Source: Aspidiotus rigidus (Eukaryota; Arthropoda; Insecta; Hemiptera; Diaspididae). From it: 64,000 nt of DNA. Of this stretch, positions 19,932 to 30,606 are shown piece after piece. The stretch's first letter is position 1. Every line of letters starts with the position of its first letter. The stretch spans positions 4,402,001-4,466,000 of the forward strand of contig JAVHKY010000052.1 in the NCBI GenBank assembly GCA_035079385.1, read 5' to 3'. Made by a program: the position numbers and the translations under genes. Under the pieces are notes generated by a model. The model had not been told where the DNA came from. It saw only the letters and a program-made list of their open reading frames with translations, and did not search any database.

Positions 19932-21146
19932 ACGTTTATCTCCAGTTGGTCTGACCTTTGTTTGCTTCAAAACTGTAGAACCTCGTCTACAAGACGCCTT
20001 TCTTGCAGCTTCTACTTCCAGGGCAAAGGATAATGCTTCTTTCAAGGTTTTGCAATGCGCAATGCGAACTTGACTCTGAACCTCCCAGTCAAAAATTCCA
20101 TCAATGAATGCCTCAAGCGCAGTTTGTTCAATGGCTGATATAGTAGCTTCTGGGTAAGCTTGTTGAGTTAATTTGAGAATTTCACTTGAAAATGCCTGAA
20201 GACTTTCTCCACGGTTCTGTCGACGGTATTTCAGTTCTCTTCTTCTGATGGGAGCCAAGTGAGCTTGACCAAAGCGTTGTTCAAGGACCTCAACCAACTT
20301 TTGGTAATTCTTCTTATCACCCTCAGCAATGTTGGACAACAGCTGTAGTGCAGCTCCTCTCAAGCTGACGATCAAATTACCAGCCTTGGCTTTGTCATCC
20401 CATCCATTGAGTTGAGCTGCAATTTCAAACTGTGATTTATACAGTTCCCAAGAGATCTCGCCATCAAATGTTGATATTTTGACTTTGGCCTTTGATGGTT
20501 CCATAACTGGTATGTTTCCTTCATTAGATCCAGAACTGAAAAAAGTAACGCCTGGCGGATCCACAACCATGCTTACTGTTGGATTTCCTTCCAGTCTTTG
20601 AAGTTGTTCCTCTATAATTTTCCATTGTTGCCCAAATTCCTGTTGGATTCCCTCAACCTGATGTTGGATTGGTTCAATTTGGCGTTTAACCTCAACATCG
20701 ATAGTCTCTCTTAGCCCATCAAAGATTTCTGCCTTATTCCGTTCGAGTTTCTCCTCCATTGCGTTCTCCATTGCATTCTTGTTCCGTTTGAGTTTCTCCT
20801 CCATTGCATTCTTGTTCCGTTCAAGTTTCTGTTCAATTTTCTGGTCTATTGCAGTAAACCCAGTCTTCAGATCTTCTGAATGTTTAGCCATTGTATCTGT
20901 CAACATTTGCAGCATTGCACTCAAATCTATAGCTGGAGACTGCTTTGTTGGCGTACCGGTCCCAAGGTTTCCGGTAGCCTCGTCAACCTCAAATTCAAAA
21001 TTGGCCACGTCCAAACCCGAGTCTTTGGATGCTTTTTCCAGACGATCGGCTAATTCATTTTTGGTTCTGCTAACAGAGTGGTTACGATTCCGGAGTTCCT
21101 CGCGGAGTTGATCCCGAGTAAGTTCATGAAACTTCTTCTTCACCAT
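19929..21146 (-). CDS. Ty3 gag with N-terminal SAP domain
   Basis: 405 residues starting at an ATG 64 bases after the 5' LTR. Residues 5-45 (HELTRDQLREELRNRNHSVS, then KNELADRL) match a SAP DNA-binding helix-extended-helix motif. Residues 100-150 contain three repeats of a LERNKNAMEEKLKRN-like unit, likely coiled coil. Residues 225-390 match the Ty3 gag capsid region (KISTFDGEISWELYKSQFE, then GESLQAFSSEILKLTQQAYP). It would form the particle shell, and SAP-bearing gags may contact DNA or chromatin. The frame ends at a TGA just before the zinc knuckle. Confidence 0.9.
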   Translation of the reverse strand: MVKKKFHELTRDQLREELRNRNHSVSRTKNELADRLEKASKDSGLDVANFEFEVDEATGNLGTGTPTKQSPAIDLSAMLQMLTDTMAKHSEDLKTGFTAIDQKIEQKLERNKNAMEEKLKRNKNAMENAMEEKLERNKAEIFDGLRETIDVEVKRQIEPIQHQVEGIQQEFGQQWKIIEEQLQRLEGNPTVSMVVDPPGVTFFSSGSNEGNIPVMEPSKAKVKISTFDGEISWELYKSQFEIAAQLNGWDDKAKAGNLIVSLRGAALQLLSNIAEGDKKNYQKLVEVLEQRFGQAHLAPIRRRELKYRRQNRGESLQAFSSEILKLTQQAYPEATISAIEQTALEAFIDGIFDWEVQSQVRIAHCKTLKEALSFALEVEAARKASCRRGSTVLKQTKVRPTGDKR

Positions 21147-21189
21147 TTTGAATCACCACAAGCTTCAAACGCACAGAGTAGGCTTACGC

Positions 21190-21208
21190 AATCCCACTTC
21201 TGACACCA
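21190..21208 (-). promoter_or_regulatory. Primer binding site for tRNA-Leu
   Basis: The plus strand reads AATCCCACTTCTGACACCA, identical to the 3' end of insect tRNA-Leu including CCA as I recall it. It lies two bases inside the 5' LTR, the usual Ty3 spacing. Confidence 0.85.
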
Positions 21209-21210
21209 GT

Positions 21211-21636
21211 TGTGACGTTCTACCAGTCACTGAATATCTCTTGACGCCAATAATAAAGAACAATTACGAAAACCGAGCTTTATTACTGGTACCGCAAGTA
21301 CAACACATCTAAACACCGTTAAACTGTAACACAATCGCGTTAAAAAACGAGAACACGTTAACTATCGCTTTTAAGATTACAACTGAATCGCTCTATCGGG
21401 TTGCTGCCGGCTATTTATAGTCTCACCCTTAATTCCAGAATTCTCGAGATTTCTTCTAGAACGGCAAACAGGTTATGCAAGAGTCCTTACAATCAATCAA
21501 GCACGTTCTAGGTTGTTCAAGCGTATTCGGCGAAGTAGTTAAGCGATAAGTACGCTTCCTTGCGGTGTCTGCTATTATTAAAAGTTTAGCGGCATGTGCA
21601 AGCTTGGTGCTTGCGCCTTCATAGCAGAACGCCACA
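21211..21636 (-). repeat. 5' LTR of the Ty3 element
   Basis: 426 bp, differing from the 3' LTR at about four positions. It ends 82 bases before the splice acceptor of the first visible host exon, so its promoter points away from the host gene. Confidence 0.93.
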
Positions 21637-21718
21637 ATATGTTCAAAATTATAGTTTTCAAATTTTCACACTACTTTCTTCTTCCGATACCTGCTGTATA
21701 TTTGTTTTACGGTTTCAG

Positions 21719-21840
21719 GATGTACGCAGCTTCATCTTATCCGCCAGAGGTACCCCAGACCTTAATTGAGGAGTACGGGCATGTCAATAGTGTGCACATA
21801 ATGTTTCTCAAGGATGAGACGTTCACATCTAATAAGCTTT
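21719..21840 (+). CDS. Methyltransf_FA gene, first visible exon
   Basis: Acceptor TTTCAG|GATG and donor CTTT|gtgagt. It encodes SSYPPEVPQTLIEEYGHVNS and continues to a split Tyr codon completed by exon 2. Copy 2 (62920-63041) differs by one synonymous G/C change, suggesting constraint or simply youth. Confidence 0.6.
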
Positions 21841-24800
21841 GTGAGTAAATATTCAATTTTAACTCATGAATGAGGTATCTCTATAATATTCTTCTCCCCT
21901 AAATACAAAGATGTATTAATTGTATTGGGTTCGTGCACAGAGTAAACCAAGTTCGTCTAAGAGAGCTCGAGACACGGGCATCATCCTTAGGCGAACTCTA
22001 AACTACGAATTTGGATGAATCATACACTCAATAATATGCGTTGTGTACAGCTGTATGCAGAGCTTGACGCGCACTCAAGGCGTTAGGCGAACCTAAACTA
22101 CAAATTTGGATGATGCCTGTATTCGTTAACGATATAGGTGGTGTAGCAAAGACGACCTCTGTCTGTGGGCTTGTGCCAGAGGCTCGTGCTTGTTCTACAA
22201 GTCACAAATCAGCCAGTAGATTGAATTATCGTGACGTCAGTCATTGTAAACTCCGTAACAACAACGCGCGAACACACTTCAAAAACCCTTCAATGTGATC
22301 GATTATTCCTTTCTTGGTTCTATCACATTATCGATTCTCATAAGAAATACACTGGAACGTTTCGATCATACGTTCAAATTGAAAAACCAGAAATAATAAG
22401 CGATTGCGTGTTTATAAGTATTCAGAAGTAGGAAGTTCTCAAGTATTTGAAAATGTACCTGCGGCTCTTTATTTATTTCTGGTTATCAAATTTGAACGTT
22501 AGATCGAAACATTCCCGTGTATTTCTTATTATGGAGCATTTTTTTGTTTATGAACGAAGTTTGTAATTTAGAGTAAAGTTGACGATTTTAACGAGCTGTA
22601 GGGTATGTCGGGGTAAACGGATGCGGAGCTTGTGACGTCACGATAATTCAGTCTGTTGCAGTAGCTTTTCTTTTCTTCAGTGTACCGATTGTTGTTCAAC
22701 GACCTTTCAATGTTGATGTGATATTGATTACTAATTTGATTGTTCTAGTATTCATTTTAAAGAAGAGTACTGCTTCTGCACTGATACGCAGATTTGGTAC
22801 AAATCAATCTTACAGCCTCGCGATTATTCTGACGAGTAAAATTTCAGTTGTAACAGTGACAGATAACCATCACAAGTTAAATCCATCTCTATTTAGTAAT
22901 TTTTATGGAATATTTACGTCACATATGGTAAAGCACTACAATTTAAAACTTCTCCGATGCTCTGATTAGTTATTTGTTGATACATTACGGTACTATTACA
23001 AAGGTCATAAAATGTTTTCTTCAATGTACCGGTAACGCAATTTTTCACCACGATGAAGTTGAGAAGTGGGAGAAAAATAACTTTGTAACCCGCACTAATT
23101 TCCAATGAACAATTACAGCGCGCAATATTAATTAACAGTGAAATTTGTGAATTAGTATATCAACAAAATGACGATGCATTTATGTAGGCAGCCAGGAAAC
23201 GTCCTAACTTCCGCTGTTATCAAACCGTTACCCCGCGGTCCACATTAATACATTCCCATTTTGATACTCTTACATGAAAAACATTATAGAAACTACCCAA
23301 GCTGATGGACGTCGTATTACAAGGAGAAGGGAAAGTTGCATGGAATGCACAAGAATTTTTTCTCGTCTCAGAAAACAAGCATCTACGCAAGCTCGGGTAT
23401 CTCTAAACATGAATAGGGTATAGCCTATGAACGAGCCGACAAAAAATTTCTATGAATAAATACTAGATCTTTTCAGCTTGTTTTCCAAAATAATCTTGCT
23501 TTGGCCTCAGACTTTCAGCTTTCCAACCCTGATTGATAATACTCTCTTCTCTTTTCAGAAGTTTGTTCTCAATTGTTACAACAATAGGTACTCACCTCTT
23601 TTCTCGACAGCAAGTTTCATCTATTTCCTATAAGAGAAAAACAAACTCGCAACAATAAACTACTTGTTGATCCTTTCAATTTCCCTTGCCAGTTGATTAA
23701 TCGTCATCATCTACTACAAGCATCAGAATCAGCTTTTTCACAAACTATTTTCCAAATTTCCGTCGCTCCTCGTTATACTTACTCATTCACAATTGAAGGG
23801 TTAGCCGGAAAAAGGGCAATTTTTGTCGTATCGAGGTTTCCCAAAATGGATTTAAAGTTTGCCAACGATAGAAAATATAGAAAATGATATTGTGTATACC
23901 AAAATTTATATAGAATTTGTAGAGTGGTTCTTCAACTATATTTTCGTGAAAAAATTTTACAAAAAAGTGTAATGTAACCCGAGAAAATACGCAATTAAAA
24001 AGACCTTGAAAATGCTCTTTTTCCATAGAACTAGTCTTGACGGCACAAAAAGTATCTTTGAGAACGGAAAACGATGTAGAAACGTGACGAATTGGTTCTG
24101 TACACACACATGAGAATATCTGCGGATATTCTGTGCTCAACAACCATTTAGTGGTGAAGGCGGGAATATTTTACATATGCTGCTCTGCTGCTGTCCTAGA
24201 ACACTAGTAGGAAAACTTTTGACTATATACCTCTTATGGACTGAGCTAAAACGACATTTACCCGTGGAAAGATATGATAAGAAATAAGATGCGGAGGACT
24301 CGAAATAGGCAACGCGGTTGATTGCGGAGGGAGAAGAAGCTGTTACTGCTCCGCGCACTTACCCGCGCTGCCTACGTTGGAGTTCTCCGCTCGCTATACA
24401 TATTTCCACGCTCGTTCAACATTGCAGTATATGGACGAAGCTCAGTCCTTAAGAGGTATGTAGTCAAAGAGGAAAAACCCGAGTTGAGCGTTCTATTTGC
24501 TTCTCTAACTCACTCTACTGAGCGTTTTTGTTCTCATAAATTTCAGAACTGATAGTTTGGAAGTTGTAGAATCCAAAAACGCGGTCTCCGGAAAAAGGTA
24601 AATTTCCTGGGAATCGCCTTTACTTCGACTAGCCCTTCAATTGCGACAAATAGGAGAGCTGAGATAGGAAGCTCGATAAAAACACAAAATACCTACGCTT
24701 TACTCTGAATACGATCATCATAGCTGGATATCGATTATGTGGTTAAATAAAGTTAAGCGCAATGATCATTCATTTAGATACTCTGCTCTATCGCTTCAAT

Positions 24801-27800
24801 ACTCTAATTGTATAATATTGTTCAACGAATTTGAAGAATTCATCTCTCATCAGTTTGATTCTATTCATTAAAACCAAACACCTACCTAACAACTCGAGTA
24901 GGTACAACAAAAATATCGAATGGAAAGGCGTAATACCTACCGTCTCAAATAGTACCTAGGTACGTTATAATACGATATGTATCATTTCTATACAACAAAA
25001 CCTGTAAATTTTACGCTCGAATATTATCCTTTGCTGGAATAAATATTACATCCGGTGTTCCTTTGTTCCACCATTTTATATGATAGATAATAAATCATAA
25101 AATCGATGATTTGGAATCTTCAATTACATGTGGATCTTTTTTTTGCAATTTGCGCTCACTCCTGTTCAGGTTCTAGTAATTCACAATTCTTATTGTAAGA
25201 TATTTGGATCTCAAATTCTTAACGTGAAGGAGGCGATCTCTACATTTACTGTAGTGGCAATCTGTTGAAGCTTGTTTTTAAAGGATGACAATTTTAAAGA
25301 AGTTACTCAAATAACCTGGAAATGAATTCATCTAAAAGAAAGTCAAAAGAGCTAAAACTTTCGTTCTTTACATTTTTTACAAAAAATTATGATTTGGAGT
25401 GGTACAGGGAGTGGTATAATCAATTTTATTAACATTGCGCCTAGTATGTGATCAAATACAAAATAGTTATCCCCTTGCTTAACACCAGCGACCAGTGCCA
25501 ACGACAGCAACACTCACGGCGGTTAAAATGCGAATTCCGTAGACGTATAAAATAAAGTTACAATTTTGAACATTCAAATATTCAATCAAATGAAATTTTA
25601 ATAATTTGGACTGGGCATATTGTAGGTTGCGCCAGCGTCGACAGTTTCTTAAATGTAATTTATGGGAAATAGAAAATTGCTCTGATTCAATTGAAAATCA
25701 AGTCACCTTATAGGAAATTTTTTAATTTTTTGCCCTTCCAATTTGGTTGTCTGTGTTTTTCCTTCGAAATTGCTCTGTTCTGAGTTATTAGAAGAAAAAG
25801 TGAAAATCAGTGAGGTGCGATGAGAAAAGGATGCTCATCGCCCGCTGACAGGGAAACCATTTCTTTCTGATTAGACGTCCAATCAGAGAGAAATGGTGTT
25901 CCTGCGGCCAATGTGAAATGAGCATCCTTTTCTCATTGCAGGTCACAGGGTATGTATGTCTTACGTCCTATATTATTTTGTAACTTGCTCAGCTTATCAA
26001 TTTTTGTGAATCGACGCTGGCGCACCTACAATATGCCAAGTCCAAATACACCAATCTTTGCAAACATTCAGGATAACAGACGCGACTGCGAGACGTCTTT
26101 CATTGTCTCGTTCTTACCTATATGGACTGAGTTATTGTGACGTCACAACTATCGATCTCATTCAAGAAGAAATCAATTTTGTCCAATTGGCATTTTGCTC
26201 CCATAAGGAATACATGTGGAACCAGGGGTGCCGTGAGCTCCCTAGACCAATAAAGAAACCCCCCTCAAACTTTAATTTCTTGTAGCTAAAAAAAAAAAAA
26301 AATCGAATTATAAGGGCCCCCCTCCCCCTAAGACAAATAGGAAGAATTATTTTCATAAAAATGGCCTCACGGCACGCCTGGGAGCAGAGATCACTATACG
26401 CTACCAATTAAATATAAAAAATGATACGGTCAAGAGATTTTCTTTGCAAATAGCGAGAAGTTAATAAATATAAAATTATGAACTTTTCTTTAAATTTTAA
26501 CATCCCATATTGAATGCTCCGCATGTATTTCTTATGGGGAGCAAAATACCAAATGGACATATTTTCAGGAGAATAGGTACTTTTGCTCACTCACAATTAC
26601 GCATCTTACACTCACATTCATGATGCGTTATCACAAATAACACAGTCCATTGTTTCCTTATTTGTGTAAACACCACAAAAACGATAGGCCTAATGAGTAA
26701 TGCAGGAAAATGCGAGCTGAATGCGAGATGACAAAGTGACTAATATGCAATACTGTATAAAAACAATATCTACTACTACAAACACACAAAATACAAACAA
26801 ACTTAACAAATTAAAAAACAATCAACAACTCCTTCACTTTCTAGCGCAAGCAGACCAGTGCTTACATCGATTGTTGGAATTGAAATCCCTATTCTCAATT
26901 CTTGCAAATGTGCTTCATTGGTTTTGTTAATAAAAGATCGGTTCTTCAAAAATGATTTGAGAAGCTACTGATCGCTCGATGTACCTAACAATCAAAATAA
27001 TGATCTACTAGCACATACTTATTGTCATATTAGTTACGTAGTTTTAGATCGATATCAATAATTATTTTGTCGCGTGAGTAATACCTATGTCATCAGTTTT
27101 TATGTTTTTGTAGATTTATATACGCGTGACGGGAATGGCTCATACAACTACAATTATACACTTGATTATTCTAAAAATCAGCTGGAGTTCTACGTGAAAT
27201 CCAAGCAGGGCGCTCATATCACACTGTATAAATCAGGCAATGGTCCTTATTATGAAGTGAGTATATATTGTAAATTTATTTGTGCTCAGAAAAAGAGCAC
27301 TCAAGTTTTAGTAAATTCAACTTTCTTATTATACCTGATCACTTTTCAGTCGTGTATCTTGTTTCCTGGCTCAATTTTCTCTTGGACAGGAGAATACTCC
27401 TCTTCAAAATTTATTCATGTATAAAATTTGACAAACTGGTATAGTTTTGTAGGAACACAGATTTCAAAGCCTTTTTGAAAATGATAGTAGCTAAAAGAGG
27501 ATGGGTGACTGGAAGGCAATCACCACAAGATTACAGGTCTTAAGTTTGTTGGACAGTATCCGAGTCACTTTTCTTCGGTCAGTGCTCGATGTAATTCAAA
27601 TGTTAATTCCATGTCCTTTAGCTAACGCATTTTCTCCACACTTTTGCATCGCAGACAAATAATCGTGACTGCATACCTTCTACTCCTCGATACAGTACAG
27701 CTCTCACTACCATCAATAAAATTTCCATTCCATTATCGCATTCTTTTCTAATTTAGAAGAAAGTTTTTATTACTCTACGATCTGCCTTGAGTGCGCCAAA

Positions 27801-29370
27801 AAGACATTGTGGTACTCCCCTGCATATCATCACTTTGCCAAATTTTTGGACACATATTTCATGTCAGTTTCACTTTGTTCTATTACGTCAAAAATTCGGA
27901 CCTGCATTGAGGCCTTCAAGAATATCAGGTTTACATCTCTTCTCCTCTGATGTGGTAGGACTGTTCCCATCTAAAGCCCTTCTGCGTAAATCGCTCTACA
28001 AATCAATGCTAAAAGGACTCTATTAACAAATCATACCAACTTATCAGAAGCTTAATTTTATCTAGTCTACATGTGCATAGTCCATATTCTGCAACTGCCC
28101 GCCCCTTATTCCTTTCCAAATATTTTCGTTACAAGAGACATGAAAAGTATAAGAAGAATTAATTGATAGTTTTTTTTTTTTTTTCTTTCATTTATTATTG
28201 TTTAAAATGAGTATTACGTGGAAGAAAGAGCCATTGATTAATTCTCTGTATTAGTAAATACTTCCACATCATTTAAAATTAATTCATTCAGCTGAAAAGT
28301 ATATTGTGCAACTTATGCGAGGAGAGTTACCTACATTAAAAAAAATAGGTTGTCGGTCCGTGCTGTCCTTCCAGTGTAGAGATTTGCTTAGTACAATATT
28401 TTAATTGTGAATTATTGTTCAGATCTACATTCAAGAAAGCAACAATAAAACCGCATTACTTAGAGACGGAAAGTTACTTATTGAGTCGGATCCGACACCT
28501 TTCCTTGACCCGCTCAGTTACAAGAAATTTTGGATAAAGTGGGGTTCAGCGGGGATCATAGAATTTGGTAATCCAGAGAATGGAACCATTCTCTCGTACA
28601 GGGATGCCAACCCATTTACATTCAATTACTTTGCAGTAAGAACATCTACAGAAGGAGCCCATAAACCGAATGAACTCATCAGAGCTTATTGGATTTTTGA
28701 TAGAGGTAGGTATACATATAATAAGAATATTTTTGAAATCAAGGATAGGTAGTTGATCGACTCATAAGATTGTATGGACAATTTTGAAAATATATTGACG
28801 AAATATTAGTCATGCCGCTAAACGAAGACTCCATTTTTCAAAGAGAAAATTTTTTATAGGAAAATCTGATATCAATCGTAGTGAAAATGTATATCGAATT
28901 TTGTGAGGAGGTGCGGAGTTTAGTATTATTTAAGTTACACTGGGCTTTGATTCGAACTTCATTTTAGACCAAATGCAATATGAAAAACCGAAAAATATGT
29001 GGTCTAAATGGAGAGAAACTCATCAAATAGTCCAACTACCGGTACCTAGTTTCTTCCATTGGTAAGAGTTCATTCATTTTAGGAAAAACAACATTTTGCG
29101 TAAAGTTAAACGCATGAGGAGACTTTTCAGAATGAAGAGTTTATTTTTAAATTGAACTTCCGCTGTATTTTATGGCTTTTGATAGCATTTGTATGTTTTA
29201 TTGACAGCTGTACTAGCGCTTGGCTACAATTGAATTGCGTTTCCATAATCTATTCTATCTATGGGACCACCACATCCGACTTCGCCAACAGCACCGACAG
29301 GACCATTTTAGAATTATGGATTCCAGTCATAGATGGCTTCATTTTCCTATCATCAATACTGATCAATTAG
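21719..29370 (+). CDS. Methyltransf_FA (farnesoic acid O-methyltransferase-like) domain gene, five-exon model
   Basis: Three well-supported exons join in frame: 21719-21840, 27114-27256 and 28423-28705, each with AG acceptor and GT donor. Two weaker ones follow (28968-29061 and 29208-29370). The core reads KNQLEFYVKSKQGAHITLYK, YYE|IYIQESNNKTALLRDG and FWIKWGSAGIIEFG. This matches the Methyltransf_FA domain: a jelly-roll-like unit with a YEI...N..S.LR segment and an FWI.W..G.I..G segment, found in many arthropod extracellular or secreted proteins. The name comes from a crustacean protein; enzymatic activity is not established for most members. The start may lie upstream. A reading from ATG 21639, just after the LTR, is open but crosses the apparent acceptor. 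Intron 1 is 5.3 kb and full of MITEs. Confidence 0.65.
22217..22656. mobile_element. Fold-back MITE with CRE-like palindrome ends
   Basis: The ends are TTGAATTATCGTGACGTCA (22222-22240) and its inverse TGACGTCACGATAATTCAG (22635-22653). A second inner pair of imperfect ~60-base arms (22338-22400 and 22476-22537) share AAGAAATACAC.GGAA.GTTTCGAT. A related end occurs at 26125 (GAGTTATTGTGACGTCAC), and related inner phrases at 26190, 26515 and 30515, so this is a repeated family. Copy 2 at 63418-63857. Confidence 0.65.
22657..24216. other. Intronic DNA, nothing recognised
   Basis: Intron 1 sequence with no coding or repeat features that I can name. The large duplication covers it only up to 22799. 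Confidence 0.35.
24217..24469. mobile_element. Fold-back MITE
   Basis: The outer arms TTTTGACTATATACCTCTTA (24217) and its inverse ending at 24469 continue through GGACTGAGCT and GTGGAAA. An inner pair ATGCGGAG.ACT / AGTTCTCCGC surrounds a short loop. It forms one long imperfect hairpin of about 100 bases per side. Short open frames over it are by-products. Confidence 0.6.
24470..25604. other. Intronic DNA, nothing recognised
   Basis: No gene or named repeat was found. Confidence 0.35.
25605..26046. mobile_element. MITE with ~35-bp TIRs and a nested hairpin
   Basis: The left end TTTGGACTGGGCATATTGTA continues into GGTTGCGCCAGCGTCGA. The right end is its inverse (TCGACGCTGGCGCACC...GTCCAAA) with one indel and one mismatch. 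Inside, 25817-25838 pairs with 25918-25939 (GATGAGAAAAGGATGCTCAT and its inverse). Within that, ATTTCTTTCTGATTAGACG pairs with TCCAATCAGAGAGAAAT. No transposase is encoded. It lies in intron 1 of the Methyltransf_FA gene. Confidence 0.7.
26223..26380. mobile_element. hAT-like MITE, copy 1
   Basis: 158 bp with ends CAGGGGTGCCGTGAGC and GCCTCACGGCACGCCTG (inverted, two mismatches). The interior is shared with 51036-51199. No clear target duplication here, which suggests later rearrangement. It interrupts a fold-back region: 26187-26215 is the inverse of 26510-26540. Confidence 0.65.
26381..27113. other. End of intron 1
   Basis: Contains the right arm (26510-26560) of the fold-back region interrupted by the hAT-like MITE. 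The remainder is AT-rich with no recognised feature, ending in the pyrimidine-rich acceptor of exon 2. Confidence 0.4.
27114..27256 (+). CDS. Methyltransf_FA gene, exon 2
   Basis: Acceptor TTTTTGTAG|ATTT and donor GAA|gtgagt. It has 47 complete codons after a split Tyr, carrying YNYTLDYSKNQLEFYVKSKQ and AHITLYKSGNGPYYE, the first half of the domain. Confidence 0.75.
27257..28422. other. Intron 2, nothing recognised
   Basis: No separate gene. The open frame at 27787-28026 has no recognised domain. Confidence 0.4.
28423..28705 (+). CDS. Methyltransf_FA gene, exon 3
   Basis: Acceptor GTTCAG|ATCTAC and donor AGAG|gtaggt. It has 94 codons plus one base with no stop. It holds the conserved NNKTALLRDG and FWIKWGSAGIIEFG segments and ends RAYWIFDR. 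It is the most reliable exon because frame, borders and family pattern all agree. Confidence 0.8.
28968..29061 (+). CDS. Methyltransf_FA gene, tentative exon 4
   Basis: Acceptor CATTTTAG|ACC completes the Asp codon left by exon 3 and reads QMQYEKPKNMWSKWRETHQI, with donor CATTG|gtaaga. The join to the next exon is uncertain: acceptor 29208 fits the phase and reads to a stop at 29370. A different frame from 29217 to 29432 looks at least as protein-like but would need the weaker donor CCG|gtacct at 29040. Confidence 0.4.
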
Positions 29371-30606
29371 ATCATGCGTCATTATTTGAATTTTATTGGA
29401 AAACTTCAATAATTTCTGATACCCATTTCTGAATAATGAAATTTTTCATTTTTGTTTTTTTAAATGTGATGTTTTAAACTATTTTTTCAACGTAATATTG
29501 TTCTATAATCGATGTAATAAGTAAATGTTCTTAACAACATCCTTAACGTTTCAATTAAATATGTTCGCGTATGTTTTTAATCCATTTTATCTCTATTTTC
29601 ATTAAACTCTTCCAATCTATCTTCAACGTGTAATCTTCCAAACCTCTCCTTTTCGATTTTCTCGAATAACTTTCCTGTTCTCTCGAATACAACGAGAGTA
29701 AGGTAGGCTTGCCTTCGGTTCAGCTTTCTAGTTTTCTCGAAAGAAGGTATCTTGACACTGGGCACATTCCTACATTCGAAGCTCTGCAAGTGAAGGTATT
29801 GTTTCTTTAATGCCCCCTCTCCTCCTCTTCTAGAAAAAAAAAACTGAACTAGGTACCGAAATGAATTTTATGCTTGAATACAAATTTGACATGTTCTCTG
29901 ACTACACATACATTAAAGTGCTATTGCTTCTACAGCTGAAAATTTTATGGAAGAAAAAAATGAATGTGTTTACTTCCATTTGTGATGCACGTACCTACAA
30001 AGCGCAAAGGTGGATGCTCGTTTTTTAAACCATATTAATGGTGTTCTCGTATGGGCCTGTAACGGATAACAAAACTCGGCCGTCGGCCGAGAGCGATTCT
30101 CAAAAGTAATAAATAAGTAATTGAGGAATGGTGTTACGATGAAGGAAATATTCTGCTTAGCACTTATTTGAGCCTTTCACGTGTTACGACTGTACTATAC
30201 AGCGCAGTTGAGTATTGTGTTCATCAGTAAGCTTCATTCAAGTTTGTTCATGCAAATATAATCAGCGAATACCACGTTTGCTTTACAGAGGAAAGGTGCA
30301 GCTTCTGTATTTTGAATGCACGTGGTTTTTGCCAAACCTTATCACATCTGTGAACGTTTTTTTTTTGTCGTTCCATACATGTTAGCGCAGTCCACACAAT
30401 ATATAATCAAAGGTTCACGCACAAACCCATTGGACCATAATTTTTTGAAGCCCCACCTTAACTCAGTCTTACTCCAGTTTACCGTTTGTGTATACAAAAC
30501 CAAAATTCCACTCCGTAAGAAATACATGGGAACGTTTTAATCATTTGTTATTATTCGAAAACTACAAATATATAAGAAACCACTGAAACATTTGGAAATA
30601 GTCACG
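29371..30606. other. Downstream flank of the host gene
   Basis: Near 30515-30560 a GTAAGAAATACATGGGAACGTT phrase relates to the fold-back MITE family at 22217. No gene was recognised elsewhere. The minus frame at 29577-29789 has a charged, helix-like composition but no named domain. Confidence 0.35.

Larger units (their letters stand above)
17557..21636 (-). mobile_element. Ty3 LTR retrotransposon lacking RT and RNase H
   Basis: The element is 4,080 bp with two 426-bp LTRs (17557-17982 and 21211-21636). They begin TGTGGCGTTC and end TGACGTCACA-like on the coding strand in the TG...CA form. Only about four differences separate them, so the insertion is young. Reading on the minus strand, the order is PBS, gag with SAP domain, CCHC knuckle, protease, integrase and PPT. 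The reverse transcriptase and RNase H that normally sit between protease and integrase are absent, so the element is non-autonomous. No target-site duplication is visible (left flank CATAC, right flank ATATG). Confidence 0.92.

Noticed and set aside
18474..21111. Plus-strand open frames opposite the Ty3 genes
   Set aside because: They are shadows of gag, protease and integrase, which carry clear domains on the minus strand.
17557..21636. Envelope gene (errantivirus-like third frame)
   Set aside because: There is no room between the integrase stop and the polypurine tract, and no env motif is seen.
29577..29789. Minus-strand 70-residue charged frame
   Set aside because: Helix-like composition but no start context, domain or neighbour supports it.
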